From Leishmania martiniquensis (Eukaryota > Euglenozoa > Kinetoplastea > Trypanosomatida > Trypanosomatidae), in assembly GCF_017916325.1 (NCBI RefSeq), contig NW_027124991.1, positions 1 to 15,294 on the forward strand: a DNA stretch of 15,294 nt, written 5' to 3'. The position numbers were made by a program, and so were the translations under genes. Positions 1 to 8,078 of this stretch are shown piece after piece. Numbering within the stretch: position 1 is the stretch's first letter; every line of letters starts with the position of its first letter. Below the pieces are notes generated by a model. That model was not told the origin of the DNA. It was given only the letters and a program-made list of their open reading frames with translations, and searched no databases.

Positions 1-2
1 GC

Positions 3-858
3 CTGCTTCTAGGGAGCGCATTGTTGCATGACGTGACGCTCCGCCTCACAGCGCATGCTAACATGTGCCCCAAAGTTCTCCTTGGGGCGTCGAATCTTAT
101 CGATGACGACTTCATCGTGAGACGGTTACCTCATTGGTCGAGAATCGTACCAGCCGTGCGCAAGGCTGATGGGAAAGGTGAAGCACTCTCCACCCTCGTG
201 TGACGACAGGCGAGCTTGAGACTGCTTACACAGCAGCGCATTTCACGTTGGATAAAATTGCATCTCATAGAAGCCCCGACGCCGCTCTTGGCACCTGTGG
301 TAGAAGAGGGAGCCACAACACGACACACTAAGTAGGAGGTGCCACGCTTAGGGTGCAAGGCTTTTCTTCTGTATGAATCACCAGCAGTGGTGTATGTCGC
401 ACAGCGCCTCAGCATCCTTGGCTCTCATGAACCCTCACGCGCGAGAACTCGAAGGGCTCCGACGTCCAGATTGCCAACCGACACAGTTAGCTGAGCTGCA
501 CATGCTGCTGCCGATCAGATGGCTTTCCCTGTCGCTGCCAGGAGAGGCTTGGCGCTTCCCTTCGTCTGTAGTTGCGAAACTTCACCGAGAAACCGTTTAC
601 GGGATTTGCCGGTCTCGCCCAACTTTCGACGGACGCGTTCGAGAAGCAGTCGTGCGGCAGCGATGGTGTCTTTAAGGAGGCCTACGACGCACTTTGTTAC
701 TTGTGGGAGTGGAGGGGCGAGCTGAGCTCTATGTAGGCCTACACGATGACTTGCTGGTACGCCGGATTCCACCGCGGCGTTGGGCTGCTTGGCTCATTGG
801 TTTCCTCTTTGCGTTGAGAGCGACCAGAGTTCTGAGAGAGAGCACTGCCATGACGTTC
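3..858 (+). pseudogene. Decayed ORF, possibly a tyrosine recombinase of a VIPER/TATE-like mobile element
   Basis: No intact gene is present, but the frame starting at base 3 reads as protein-like sequence from the window edge to 722, broken by in-frame stops at 201-203 (TGA), 333-335 (TAG), 492-494 (TGA) and 723-725 (TGA). A protein-like stretch then continues one frame over (about 677-858, ending TAA). Between the first two stops the translation contains LRLLTQQRISRWIKLH (about 219-266), which resembles the first catalytic block of tyrosine recombinases (consensus near LLTGxRISExLxL), with Arg at 237-239. About 30 codons later RHTK (321-332) sits where the family carries its patch-II Lys. 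I could not place the HxxR block or the nucleophilic Tyr. Trypanosomatids are known to carry tyrosine-recombinase retroelements (VIPER, TATE), the latter often near telomeres, so the setting fits. The family assignment is inference from one motif and spacing; the decay is visible directly. The left end is cut by the window, so the element may extend outside. Confidence 0.35.
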
Positions 859-1632
859 TAAGCAGCATCCATAGGGGCTTTAGAGGCTCTTGCTGAGGCA
901 TCCAGTGCACCCTGATCAGGAGACGGTACTCGCGACTGTCGTGGGTTTTTCTCAGCTTGCCGCCCCCACGCGAAGCAACACTGGGGAAAAAAGCGCTTGT
1001 GGAGCAGTGACACAGTAAGGTGCGTGCGCGGCGTAGGGCCGTGCCCAACTGTCCATGCGATCGGCTTCTTGCATCTGTGCTGAGCTCGATACCACCCTCT
1101 CTTGCCGCGACCGTGCTGACCGGGGAGGCAGACGCCACAGCGCACACACGTGACTTGCTCGAGCTCAGCGACGAGTATGAGGTGACGCTGGCTGTGACTG
1201 CGCAATAACCCACCCCAAGAAAGTACGCAGGCTGCTACGCGCCCACTTCTTGTACAAACGGCTGCTCGCTAGCGTAGTCCCTCTCATACTTATACCTCTC
1301 TCCATGTGCAACATGCTCACTCAATCGGCGAGAACAAATCTCCGCGCAAAACTAAGCCTGCAGTGACGGGAAATACTTTGTTCCGTATTCTCTTCGTTCA
1401 AGCTTATCCAGCAGCGCTCTTGCTGTATTGGGCCAAGATACAGCAGTGGCTCACGGCCAATAATACACGCCATCTCCCCCTACGTCCCTCGCGCACTGCG
1501 CGAGCTGCTCAGAGAGGACAGATATGAAGAAGGTCATAGCTGCAACCTGCCTAGCAAGGGATGAAGCACTTGAAAGACAAGCGGCGCCGCGCAAGTCGCT
1601 TCTGTGCAGTTTCTCGAGCGATACCGCCGCTC
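859..1632. other. Intergenic stretch with no convincing gene
   Basis: I see no supportable gene here. A short + strand open stretch at 1020-1208 (62 codons, GTG start) has a protein-like second half (LTGEADATAHTRDLLELSDE), in the same frame as the decayed ORF at 3-722, so it may be a further remnant of that sequence. The complementary-strand open frames across 794-1213 have no recognisable domain and look like shadows. The stretch 1300-1520 is less GC-rich and has no domain signal. Confidence 0.4.
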
Positions 1633-1707
1633 TCTCACATGTCCTTCTCTTTCCCATCCCTTTTTCGGGCCTCATCTCACCCCTTTTCTCCTCCATCGCC
1701 GCGCGAG
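1633..1707 (+). promoter_or_regulatory. Putative spliced-leader acceptor (pyrimidine tract plus AG) for the 1861-2859 gene
   Basis: A long C/T-rich tract spans about 1633-1695 and is followed by the first downstream AG at 1706-1707. In kinetoplastids this arrangement directs spliced-leader addition and, on the upstream transcript, polyadenylation. No ATG lies between this AG and 1861, which supports the start chosen for the next gene and gives a predicted leader of about 150 nt. The tract is seen directly; the exact acceptor is inferred, and AGs at about 1763-1770 after the CA repeat are alternatives. Confidence 0.5.
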
Positions 1708-1743
1708 CACTGCTTTCTGATTTCGGGTCTCACCTCCCAACAT

Positions 1744-1759
1744 ACACACACACACACAC
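1744..1759. repeat. (AC)n dinucleotide microsatellite in the 5' leader
   Basis: About eight AC units lie between the putative trans-splice acceptor and the start codon of the next gene. Such dinucleotide runs are common in untranslated regions of trypanosomatid genes. Its presence argues against reading the upstream in-frame extension of that gene as coding. Confidence 0.85.
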
Positions 1760-1860
1760 CCAGCAGGCAGCGGCGTCCGCCTACGTTTATTCTTGCGATC
1801 GTTCTTACAAGAGCGCAGCCATTGCCGCACGCATCTCTCCTTCAACTGGCTTTAGCAGCC

Positions 1861-2859
1861 ATGTGGGCCCTGACTTCTCGGCCGATTCAGAACGCCGAGG
1901 CGCTGCAGCTGATGGAGTACTACAAGAAACGCAACGCGCTGCAGAGCAATAAGTGGCTTCTGCCACGCCACCTCGCCTCGTTAGCCGTCCGCCCTCGTTA
2001 CCCAGCACAGCTAGTGCTACCAGCTGACAGCGTGATTCAGCCTCCCCTCCGCGCCGTTCCCTTCTTTTCGCTGCCGTCCTCAAGAAAGCGTGACATCCTC
2101 GACTTGTTCCCACCGCCGTACTCGCCGCTGGGCTCATGCTTGTTTCTCGAGTGCATCGGCGCTAGCATGCGATGGCGTCCAGCGTCCACGCTGGAGTGCT
2201 TCGATGCCGCCTTCGTCTACAGTGACTCTCTGTCGTCCCGCCAACATCTGCTGTGCACCCCCGACTGTGCCCCGAGCGTGACTCTCCCGGAAGAAGTGAC
2301 GGTGTACAACGCACAAGAAACAACTAACCCCTTTCTGGTCGATGATGACCTCGTCCACCGCAGTCTGCTCGACGGTAGGACATTCCAGCATAACATCGCG
2401 AGCTCGCTCACCACTATCGCAGCGCAGTTCAACTACACTTCATTTGACTGGGTCGAGGCGGCGGAGATCTCCGCCGCGGGCCTTCGCGTGTGCGCCGGCG
2501 CATCGCCTCATCTAGTGAACTCCGCCGAGACACTGAGAATGGTACACATCTCGCAGCTGCCGTCCAAGCAGCAGAAGGAACTCGTGAACGCAATGCCGCG
2601 TTTCACTCTCATCAAAAGCATGTCAGTGACCTTTATCTTCCAGAAAAAGCGCTGGTACCATCATAAATCGATGCAACTGAGGCACCCACTCCTCCGTCGA
2701 GATGTTCCCTGCTGCACGACCTCACAGCTACAGGCCTTGCAGCCGCTTCTTTGGGTTGCCGTAGACCTTAACGTGGACTTCCCCGGTGTCGTGACAGAGC
2801 GCGAGCGCCTCATACACCGCCTCTACTACAACTCGCAACAGCTGGAAATGAACGGGTGA
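1861..2859 (+). CDS. Hypothetical protein, 332 aa, unknown function
   Basis: This is a clean ATG-to-TGA reading frame of 332 residues that I do not recognise. The frame is open upstream to an ATG at 1561, but those 100 codons translate a pyrimidine tract and an AC repeat, so I take the ATG at 1861, the first after the likely spliced-leader acceptor. The protein starts MWALTSRPIQNAEALQLMEY, continues with a basic YYKKR segment and SNKWLLPRHL, and has a Pro-rich hydrophobic stretch (about residues 60-95), an acidic FLVDDDLVHRSLLD segment in the middle and a basic part (QKKRWYHH) near residue 265. I see no obvious membrane helix, zinc finger or catalytic signature. Ser/Ala/Leu richness and GC-rich third positions match the neighbouring genes. 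A mitochondrial or RNA/ribosome-associated role is imaginable from the basic, low-complexity-free character and short N-terminus, but this is a guess. That it is coding is fairly secure; function is open. Confidence 0.8.
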   Translation: MWALTSRPIQNAEALQLMEYYKKRNALQSNKWLLPRHLASLAVRPRYPAQLVLPADSVIQPPLRAVPFFSLPSSRKRDILDLFPPPYSPLGSCLFLECIGASMRWRPASTLECFDAAFVYSDSLSSRQHLLCTPDCAPSVTLPEEVTVYNAQETTNPFLVDDDLVHRSLLDGRTFQHNIASSLTTIAAQFNYTSFDWVEAAEISAAGLRVCAGASPHLVNSAETLRMVHISQLPSKQQKELVNAMPRFTLIKSMSVTFIFQKKRWYHHKSMQLRHPLLRRDVPCCTTSQLQALQPLLWVAVDLNVDFPGVVTERERLIHRLYYNSQQLEMNG

Positions 2860-3684
2860 TGTGTGCCACAACGTTCAGAGACGTGCGCAGATTCCACAAG
2901 AGACGAGGGGGGAAGGCGAACTATTGAGAAGCCTCCCGAGAGGACCTTCTTTTGGCGAGCTTCACCTCTTCTCCACGACTCCCCTTTGAGCGCCTTTCGC
3001 GCCTTCGTAAAGATTCACGGATTTCTCTGCTGCGCGAACGGCTTGCTCCCACGGCCTGCAGCGACTCTGTTGGCACACGAGCCAGTGCCGACACGTCGTA
3101 TCACCGCTCCGCCGTGGCCACGCGTCGCCACCTCTGCATACTTTTCAGATACCCCCTTCTCAGTGGCGCTCAGCCGTCTTGGTCGAGAGCGCACACCATT
3201 TTTTATCTTTCGCGTTTCTTAGATACATTTCTATATCCGTCTCTCTGTCTATATGTATATATATATGTGTGTGCGTATAAGTGTGTGTTCTGCTACCCGC
3301 ATCATCTGCTCTCTCTCCCCCCTCTCTCCTCAAGTGTGCTCAAGTGAGATGCGCGATCCCGTCCTTTTCTATCGGATGGCGGCAACGCTTTTAGGAAAGC
3401 CATGCGCAGGCGCGCCAACACAGTGGAAGCACAGTACATTAAAACAATGTTAGCAGGATGGCGGTGAAGGTGAGGCCGCACCACTGTGAGTCTGCGCGCA
3501 CGCCGAGGTTGCCACCCTGGGATGGCCACTTGGATGACCGCTTACCACTGCTCATCGCAGTGAAACTGCTTCAGTCTCCTCCTTGTTGCATCCTGCTTCT
3601 CACGGCCGCTGTATCCGTGTGTGCGTGTATGTGTCTGTGGCTGTACCGGCACCCCTTTCACCTCTCACGTGCTCCGCGCTTGTT
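2860..3684. other. Intergenic region with untranslated sequences and microsatellites
   Basis: This gap should hold the 3' untranslated region of the upstream gene. It contains C/T-rich tracts (about 3225-3250 and 3308-3333, the latter followed by AG at 3334-3335) and a TA/TG alternating repeat at about 3249-3290. An open stretch at 2863-3222 has no ATG start and no domain signal, and a further one at 3458-3718 has no recognisable product. I regard none of these as genes. Confidence 0.6.
3249..3290. repeat. Imperfect (TA)n/(TG)n microsatellite
   Basis: Alternating TA and TG dinucleotides run through this stretch, flanked on both sides by TC-rich sequence. It lies in the untranslated region between two genes, and its length may vary between strains. 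No function is implied. Confidence 0.7.
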
Positions 3685-3718
3685 GCCGCCCCCTTCTGCG
3701 TCACTTCCCCCTTTCTAG
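3685..3718 (+). promoter_or_regulatory. Putative spliced-leader acceptor upstream of the BEACH gene
   Basis: A dense pyrimidine tract (about 3685-3715) ends in the AG at 3717-3718. It is the strongest acceptor-like signal upstream of the BEACH-domain gene and would give a leader of about 350 nt that begins just 9 nt before an ATG at 3728. A weaker candidate is the AG at 4052-4053, preceded by a short C/T stretch, which would leave only about 14 nt of leader. Which is used cannot be decided from sequence alone. Confidence 0.45.
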
Positions 3719-3727
3719 AAGAATAAC

Positions 3728-3979
3728 ATGTCTCTCTTCCCCAACGATCTCTCACGTCGCTACCGCTCAGTCCTTCGGCAGAGCCATTCAGTGAGTGACT
3801 TGCGCGCTTCCCTGCTAGCTGGGGATTGCATGAGGCCGTCCCGCGGTTCTCCTCCTCACAACCGCTACCTCCCAGGACGGCGACGCTGGAAGAGGGAGAC
3901 GACGCAGAGAGGTATCCGTCGCTACCGCCATCGTCCGCAAGGCGATCCCGTTTCTTCATTCGAGGCACGGCAAACGTAG
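3728..3979 (+). other. Upstream ORF or small hypothetical protein (83 codons) in the BEACH leader
   Basis: An ATG-initiated frame of 83 codons begins 9 nt after the strong acceptor-like AG at 3717-3718 and ends 88 nt before the ATG of the BEACH-domain gene. The product is very Arg/Ser/Pro-rich (for example GRRRWKRETTQRG), with no domain or membrane segment that I recognise. It could be a regulatory upstream ORF, a small protein on its own message, or a chance frame in GC-rich leader sequence. Chance is a serious option at this length; the position relative to the acceptor is the only argument in its favour. Confidence 0.25.
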
Positions 3980-4067
3980 CCACCCACCCACACCTACCCA
4001 TACAACAACACGAAAGAGAGCAACTTCCCTACGTACATCTTTGAACTAACAAGAAGCCGTGCGCACC

Positions 4068-6845
4068 ATGGGCGGACGCCGCTCTCGCTTGACGCTTTAC
4101 TGGCTCACGGACAAAGAGTGGTTCCTTGGTGAAGACGAATGTGTGCGGCGGCTATCTGGGTGGCCATCGTTCCTGAGCACCGACAAGGAAGGCACACTCT
4201 CGTTGGCGTCGGAGCATCTGTTCTTTGATGATGGTGGCCCCAATGTCATCGTCTTCCCGCTCTCAAGGGTAGTAGACGCTGGCGTTCGACTCTGTGATGC
4301 GCACATTTCGGTTACGTTCAAGTGTAAAAATACACTCCTGCGCGAAGTGCTCATGCCACCCAGCGGACTGCACTCCATTCCTGGCATCTGCAGACCATAC
4401 CCGAACAAGGAGGTGTGGGAGTTCCACTTTGCCCGAACGTCTGAGTGGCTCTCGGAGTCCCTTCGTAGTCTTTTTACACGGCATCGAAGCGAGGATATAC
4501 TCTCACGCCGTGAGGTTGCTTTGCAGAGCGTTTCCACCGCTGTCAGCTTCTGTGTGCGGCGGCAGGTGCCGATGCGCGAGCAGAAAGGCATTCTCTACAT
4601 CGGAGACGCCGACCTGACCTTTGAGCCGCTTTTCCCTTTACCCGCGCACGGGGTGGTGAGGTTGGAGCGCCACCAGTGCCGGCACACCTTTGCTCGGTGG
4701 ATCATCTTCGAGGCAGTTGGGCTCGACGTGTACACGTCCGAGTCACCCGAGGCGGCACCTGCGCTATCGCTCATCTTCCAAAACCCTCGCGAACGGGACC
4801 AGGCGATGCACCTGCTCTCTGAACGCCTTGGTGTTCCACCCTACCGCGTGTCCATCCAGGCTATCGTGGACGCATGGAGGCACCGTTCCATGTCCAGCTA
4901 CGAGTACCTCCTGCATCTAAACAAGTGGGCATCGCGATGCGCCAACGACCTCTTCCAGTACCCTATCTTCCCTTGGGTACTGGCCGACTACACATCACCT
5001 GAGCTGGACTTTTCTCAGCCCTCGACCTTTCGTGACTTGCGCAAGCCCGTCGGCGCCCTCTCCCCATCGCGCCTGGCCCTTTTGCAGGAGCGCGCTGAGT
5101 TTCTGCGGGAGGCAGAGGAGACGGCATATTTGTACTCCACGCACTACTCCTCTGCGGGTATCGTCGCCTATTACCTCGTGCGCCCACACCCGGAGTACCA
5201 ATTGAGTCTGCAGGGCGGCACGCTAGATGTCCCGGAGCGCATCCTGGAGTCCATTTCACAGCTTTGGCGAAGTGTCACGACAAACTCGAGCAACTTTCGC
5301 GAGCTCATTCCTCAGTTCTTCAACGACGACTTCGCGGCACTCTGCGGGCCCCCTCTCCTTCCTCTTGGTTTCCGCGCGGATGGGTCTCCGGTGGCCGCCT
5401 ACGTGAAGCTGCCTCCCTGGGCAGTGAGTAGCGAGGACTTTGTGCGGCAGCATCGGAGCGCCCTCGAGAGCGATATGGTCTCCGCGTCTCTCCATTCGTG
5501 GATCGACCTCGTGTTTGGGATCGCGCAGACTGGAGAGCAGGCATCCGCGGCAGATAACCTGTTTCACCCCTTCTCCTATCCACAGTGCGGAAGGCAGCCA
5601 GGCGTGCCTGGGCTCCATCTCTCGTCCCGCGAGTACGCGAGAGAGTTCGGCAACGTGCCCATTCAACTCTTTGCCGACCAACACCCGCCACGCACAGCGG
5701 TAGTGCACACCCTCGTGTGTACGGCGGAGGCATCAGAGGCTTGTGGGTGCGCTAGCGAGTGCGCCAATCAGCAGCGCATCTTCCGCATGATGGAAGAGCT
5801 GCAGTTCATGGACGACACGACAGACACCCTATTTGGCTCGGCGAGCCGAGAGGACGAGGACACGCATGGCCTCCCCGCACAAGCCGCCAACCTCACCATC
5901 ATTTCCACAACCTCTCTGGCGTGCCGCTCAGCTCGCTTTGTCACGCTGGGGTACATTGAAGGCACCGTACCCGCTACCACGACGGCAGAGTTGCTTGTAG
6001 TCGGCAATGATCAGCGCACGGCAACGCTGTTCAACGTCACCACGGGCGACCGCATTCGCTCCTTTCCTGATTTTGATGGCCTCATCACCGCCACCGCCTT
6101 CCACAAGGGCAACATGTTCCTCTTCACGGATAGCAGAAGCTGCTACGTTTTGTCGCTGGCTTCGCAGGCGGTGGCGCACTACACCGCGGAGCTAACGCCG
6201 GCGCCTGTCATCCACGCCTGCTTCGCATCGCAGCTGGCCGTTCTTGCAGACTCGAGCGCTCAACTCTCGGGCTGGGTACAGCAGGGCTGCACACCCCTGT
6301 CGTTGTTCGAGTCGTCGCTTTCGTTTACGTGCGAGGCCTCCTCCCGGGTCGCGTACATCGGCGCCTCCGCAGATGGTGACGCGGTGGTTGCCGCTACAGA
6401 GGAATCGGAGGTCTTTGTCTGCTGTGGAGGTACCTGCTACGAGTGTCTGCTCCAACAGGTGCCTGCTGTGTCAACGGTCCTGCATGTCATGCCAGCCGAT
6501 AGACCCACGCATTTTTGGGTCTTCTTCGTCGAGGAGGCCGCTCTCTACGATCTTGGAGGCCTTCCGCTGAGGCGCATCGCTACCACTCCAGCGTCCATGA
6601 TGACGTGCCCCTGCCTGGCCTACCAGCCCTACCCGCTCCTCTTGCGCGTGGATAGCGGCGAGCTCGAGGTGTTTCAGCTGCTGCAGACCGGTGAGCGCGC
6701 TGTGCCACTGCCGTGCAGCCGGCTGAAGTCTCTCCACGTCTCATCCGCTGGCAACCTCGTCGCCTTTGTAGGCAGCTCCGTTGCCGATTCGAAGTCGCCG
6801 CTCGCCCTGACAGTAGTCGCACTGACGGCTCAGACAATCGAGTGA
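4068..6845 (+). CDS. BEACH-domain protein, FAN/NSMAF-like (GRAM-PH-BEACH-WD40)
   Basis: This encodes a large cytosolic scaffold of the BEACH family, whose members act in membrane trafficking, lysosome-related organelles and signalling; the specific partner here is unknown. I start at the ATG at 4068 (context CACCATGG), giving 925 residues; a GTG three codons upstream is not a likely eukaryotic start. Residues about 40-90 are GRAM-like (EGTLSLASEHLFFDD then VFPLSRV). Residues about 173-256 look like the PH-like module preceding BEACH. The BEACH domain spans about 270-536 with hallmark motifs NDLFQYPIFPWVLADY (293-308), FRDLRKPVGAL, THYSS (358-362), ELIPQFF, LPPWA, LHSWIDLVFG (475-484) and a terminal FGNVPIQLF (527-535). 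From about 605 to the end are degenerate beta-propeller repeats of the WD40 kind (for example ELLVVGNDQRTATLFNV). Length and order match FAN/NSMAF (about 900 residues) better than the giant neurobeachin/LYST proteins. No frameshift or missing block is evident. BEACH membership is very secure; the FAN-like subclass is probable. Confidence 0.95.
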   Translation: MGGRRSRLTLYWLTDKEWFLGEDECVRRLSGWPSFLSTDKEGTLSLASEHLFFDDGGPNVIVFPLSRVVDAGVRLCDAHISVTFKCKNTLLREVLMPPSGLHSIPGICRPYPNKEVWEFHFARTSEWLSESLRSLFTRHRSEDILSRREVALQSVSTAVSFCVRRQVPMREQKGILYIGDADLTFEPLFPLPAHGVVRLERHQCRHTFARWIIFEAVGLDVYTSESPEAAPALSLIFQNPRERDQAMHLLSERLGVPPYRVSIQAIVDAWRHRSMSSYEYLLHLNKWASRCANDLFQYPIFPWVLADYTSPELDFSQPSTFRDLRKPVGALSPSRLALLQERAEFLREAEETAYLYSTHYSSAGIVAYYLVRPHPEYQLSLQGGTLDVPERILESISQLWRSVTTNSSNFRELIPQFFNDDFAALCGPPLLPLGFRADGSPVAAYVKLPPWAVSSEDFVRQHRSALESDMVSASLHSWIDLVFGIAQTGEQASAADNLFHPFSYPQCGRQPGVPGLHLSSREYAREFGNVPIQLFADQHPPRTAVVHTLVCTAEASEACGCASECANQQRIFRMMEELQFMDDTTDTLFGSASREDEDTHGLPAQAANLTIISTTSLACRSARFVTLGYIEGTVPATTTAELLVVGNDQRTATLFNVTTGDRIRSFPDFDGLITATAFHKGNMFLFTDSRSCYVLSLASQAVAHYTAELTPAPVIHACFASQLAVLADSSAQLSGWVQQGCTPLSLFESSLSFTCEASSRVAYIGASADGDAVVAATEESEVFVCCGGTCYECLLQQVPAVSTVLHVMPADRPTHFWVFFVEEAALYDLGGLPLRRIATTPASMMTCPCLAYQPYPLLLRVDSGELEVFQLLQTGERAVPLPCSRLKSLHVSSAGNLVAFVGSSVADSKSPLALTVVALTAQTIE

Positions 6846-7843
6846 AGGGACTCCGCTACGACATGCCGGCGTACCGTGTCTCCCTCGACATTGTGCGCTG
6901 TGCGCGACGTTTGGTCGGGTGCGCCCCGAGACGCTTCTCTCTGATGTTCTCTTACTCTCTCCTGTGCGCCTTACCGCACCGGGTGCGTGGACGAAACAAG
7001 TGGGTTCAGCATCGCCACATATACGAGCACCGCAGCTGCTATCCCCCTCAGGGACGTCTTCTGGGTGGCCGATTTCTATAAGGGAAAGCAGCACAAAAGC
7101 ATCGCTTTTGGCCCACACGTAAACCTCGTCAGTCACGCGACCCCCCCCCCCCAACAAAGTCCAGACAGCGACGTTTACTCTCTTGCGCAGAAAGTCCCCC
7201 CCTCGGGTAGGGCAACGGCATACATCTGAGTGTTTGTGGCATCTCAAAGAGCTATTACCCCACTCGATGAGAAGAAGCCCTGCAGTCCACGTTATCACTG
7301 CCACTGCCAGCACCACTTCTGCTGTTCACAGGGCTCAGAGACAACGACACAGAGTGGAAAGAACGGTGTTTCGCTACTCACATGCGCGGTACGATTCTGG
7401 ACAAAGTTGCGTCGAGGCGACCTGTGACGGCAAGCGTCTGCGCCTCTTGTATGGCACGCAAGCTTACGACGTCACGCAAACTTGTATCACCGGCGCTATA
7501 CCACTCCATCCAGGTGAGTATGGCACAGATACACAACACGGGGGAAGTCGTCGGTGGCGCCGGCATCCTAGAAGTGACTCCACTAGGGCTTAGGAGGCAG
7601 AAGGAGGTGGGAACAATGGTATCGTTTTGCGAAGAAAAAAAGAGAGCAAAGGAGTCTTTTCAATGAGCTCAGAGGTCGCGTTGCTGTAGTGCCTCCCTGC
7701 CGCTGTTTCGTACAGCATGGGGAGCCTATGTGAGGCCAGATGAGGGCCAGATGGCGTTTCGATGACGCTGCGTGGCAGAAAAAAGAACAACTGTTGTTGG
7801 CGAGCGAAACCGGGGTTGACGCCTGCCATACTCTCTTTCTCAC
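6846..7843. other. Intergenic region, no gene recognised
   Basis: This gap presumably carries the 3' untranslated region of the BEACH gene. It includes a 12-base C homopolymer and a purine-rich stretch (about 7590-7670, with an A-rich run near 7634-7643). Open stretches on both strands, including one of 191 codons on the - strand at 6741-7316 that overlaps the BEACH C-terminus, have no recognisable domain and are best read as shadows or chance. Confidence 0.6.
7141..7152. repeat. Poly-C homopolymer run
   Basis: Twelve consecutive C residues lie in the 3' flank of the BEACH gene. Runs of this kind are length-variable and error-prone in sequencing, so the exact count should not be trusted. Confidence 0.85.
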
Positions 7844-8072
7844 ATCGCCGCCCTCCTGCTTTCCGCGCCCGCTCCCTTCCCTATTGCAACAACTCGTGCA
7901 ACTTTTTCTTTGTCCTTCGGGGCGACAATGACTCATGAACGGTATCTGTGTCGAGTGTCGCCCCCGCATTTCTGGTCCACATTTCATCCACTCCTTAAGT
8001 TCCGCGCCCTCTCGATCCCCTCGGAACTCCGGCGTGCCTTGAAGTCTGTTCCCTCCTTTTTACTGCACCCCC
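7844..8072 (+). promoter_or_regulatory. Pyrimidine tracts and candidate spliced-leader acceptors for the deoxyribosyltransferase gene
   Basis: C/T-rich blocks at about 7844-7885 and 7895-7920 are followed by an AG at 7954-7955, and further AGs occur near 7999 and at 8043-8044. After any of these, the first ATG met is the one at 8079. ATGs at 7928 and 7934 fall upstream of the first acceptor and would be removed. The site is inferred from composition only. Confidence 0.4.
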
Positions 8073-8078
8073 GTCCAC

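Noticed and set aside
67..88. Short inverted repeat (CCCCAA/TTGGGG) near the left end
   Set aside because: Only a 6-bp stem; too short to support a functional hairpin.
794..1213. 139-codon - strand open frame
   Set aside because: Ser/Arg-rich, no domain, overlaps other open frames on both strands; looks like a chance frame.
1561..1860. In-frame N-terminal extension of the 332-residue protein, beginning at the ATG at 1561
   Set aside because: It translates a pyrimidine tract and an AC microsatellite and lies mostly upstream of the likely trans-splice acceptor, so it should not be in the mature message.
2863..3222. 119-codon + strand open frame just after the 332-residue protein
   Set aside because: It has no ATG start, begins 4 nt after a stop codon and shows no domain; it fits 3' untranslated sequence.
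4059..4067. GTG start three codons upstream of the BEACH ATG
   Set aside because: The ATG at 4068 has a good context, and non-ATG starts are unlikely in a trypanosomatid nuclear gene.
6741..7316. 191-codon - strand open frame overlapping the end of the BEACH gene
   Set aside because: Half is antisense to conserved coding sequence and the rest crosses a poly-C run; it is opposite to the direction of all other genes and has no domain.
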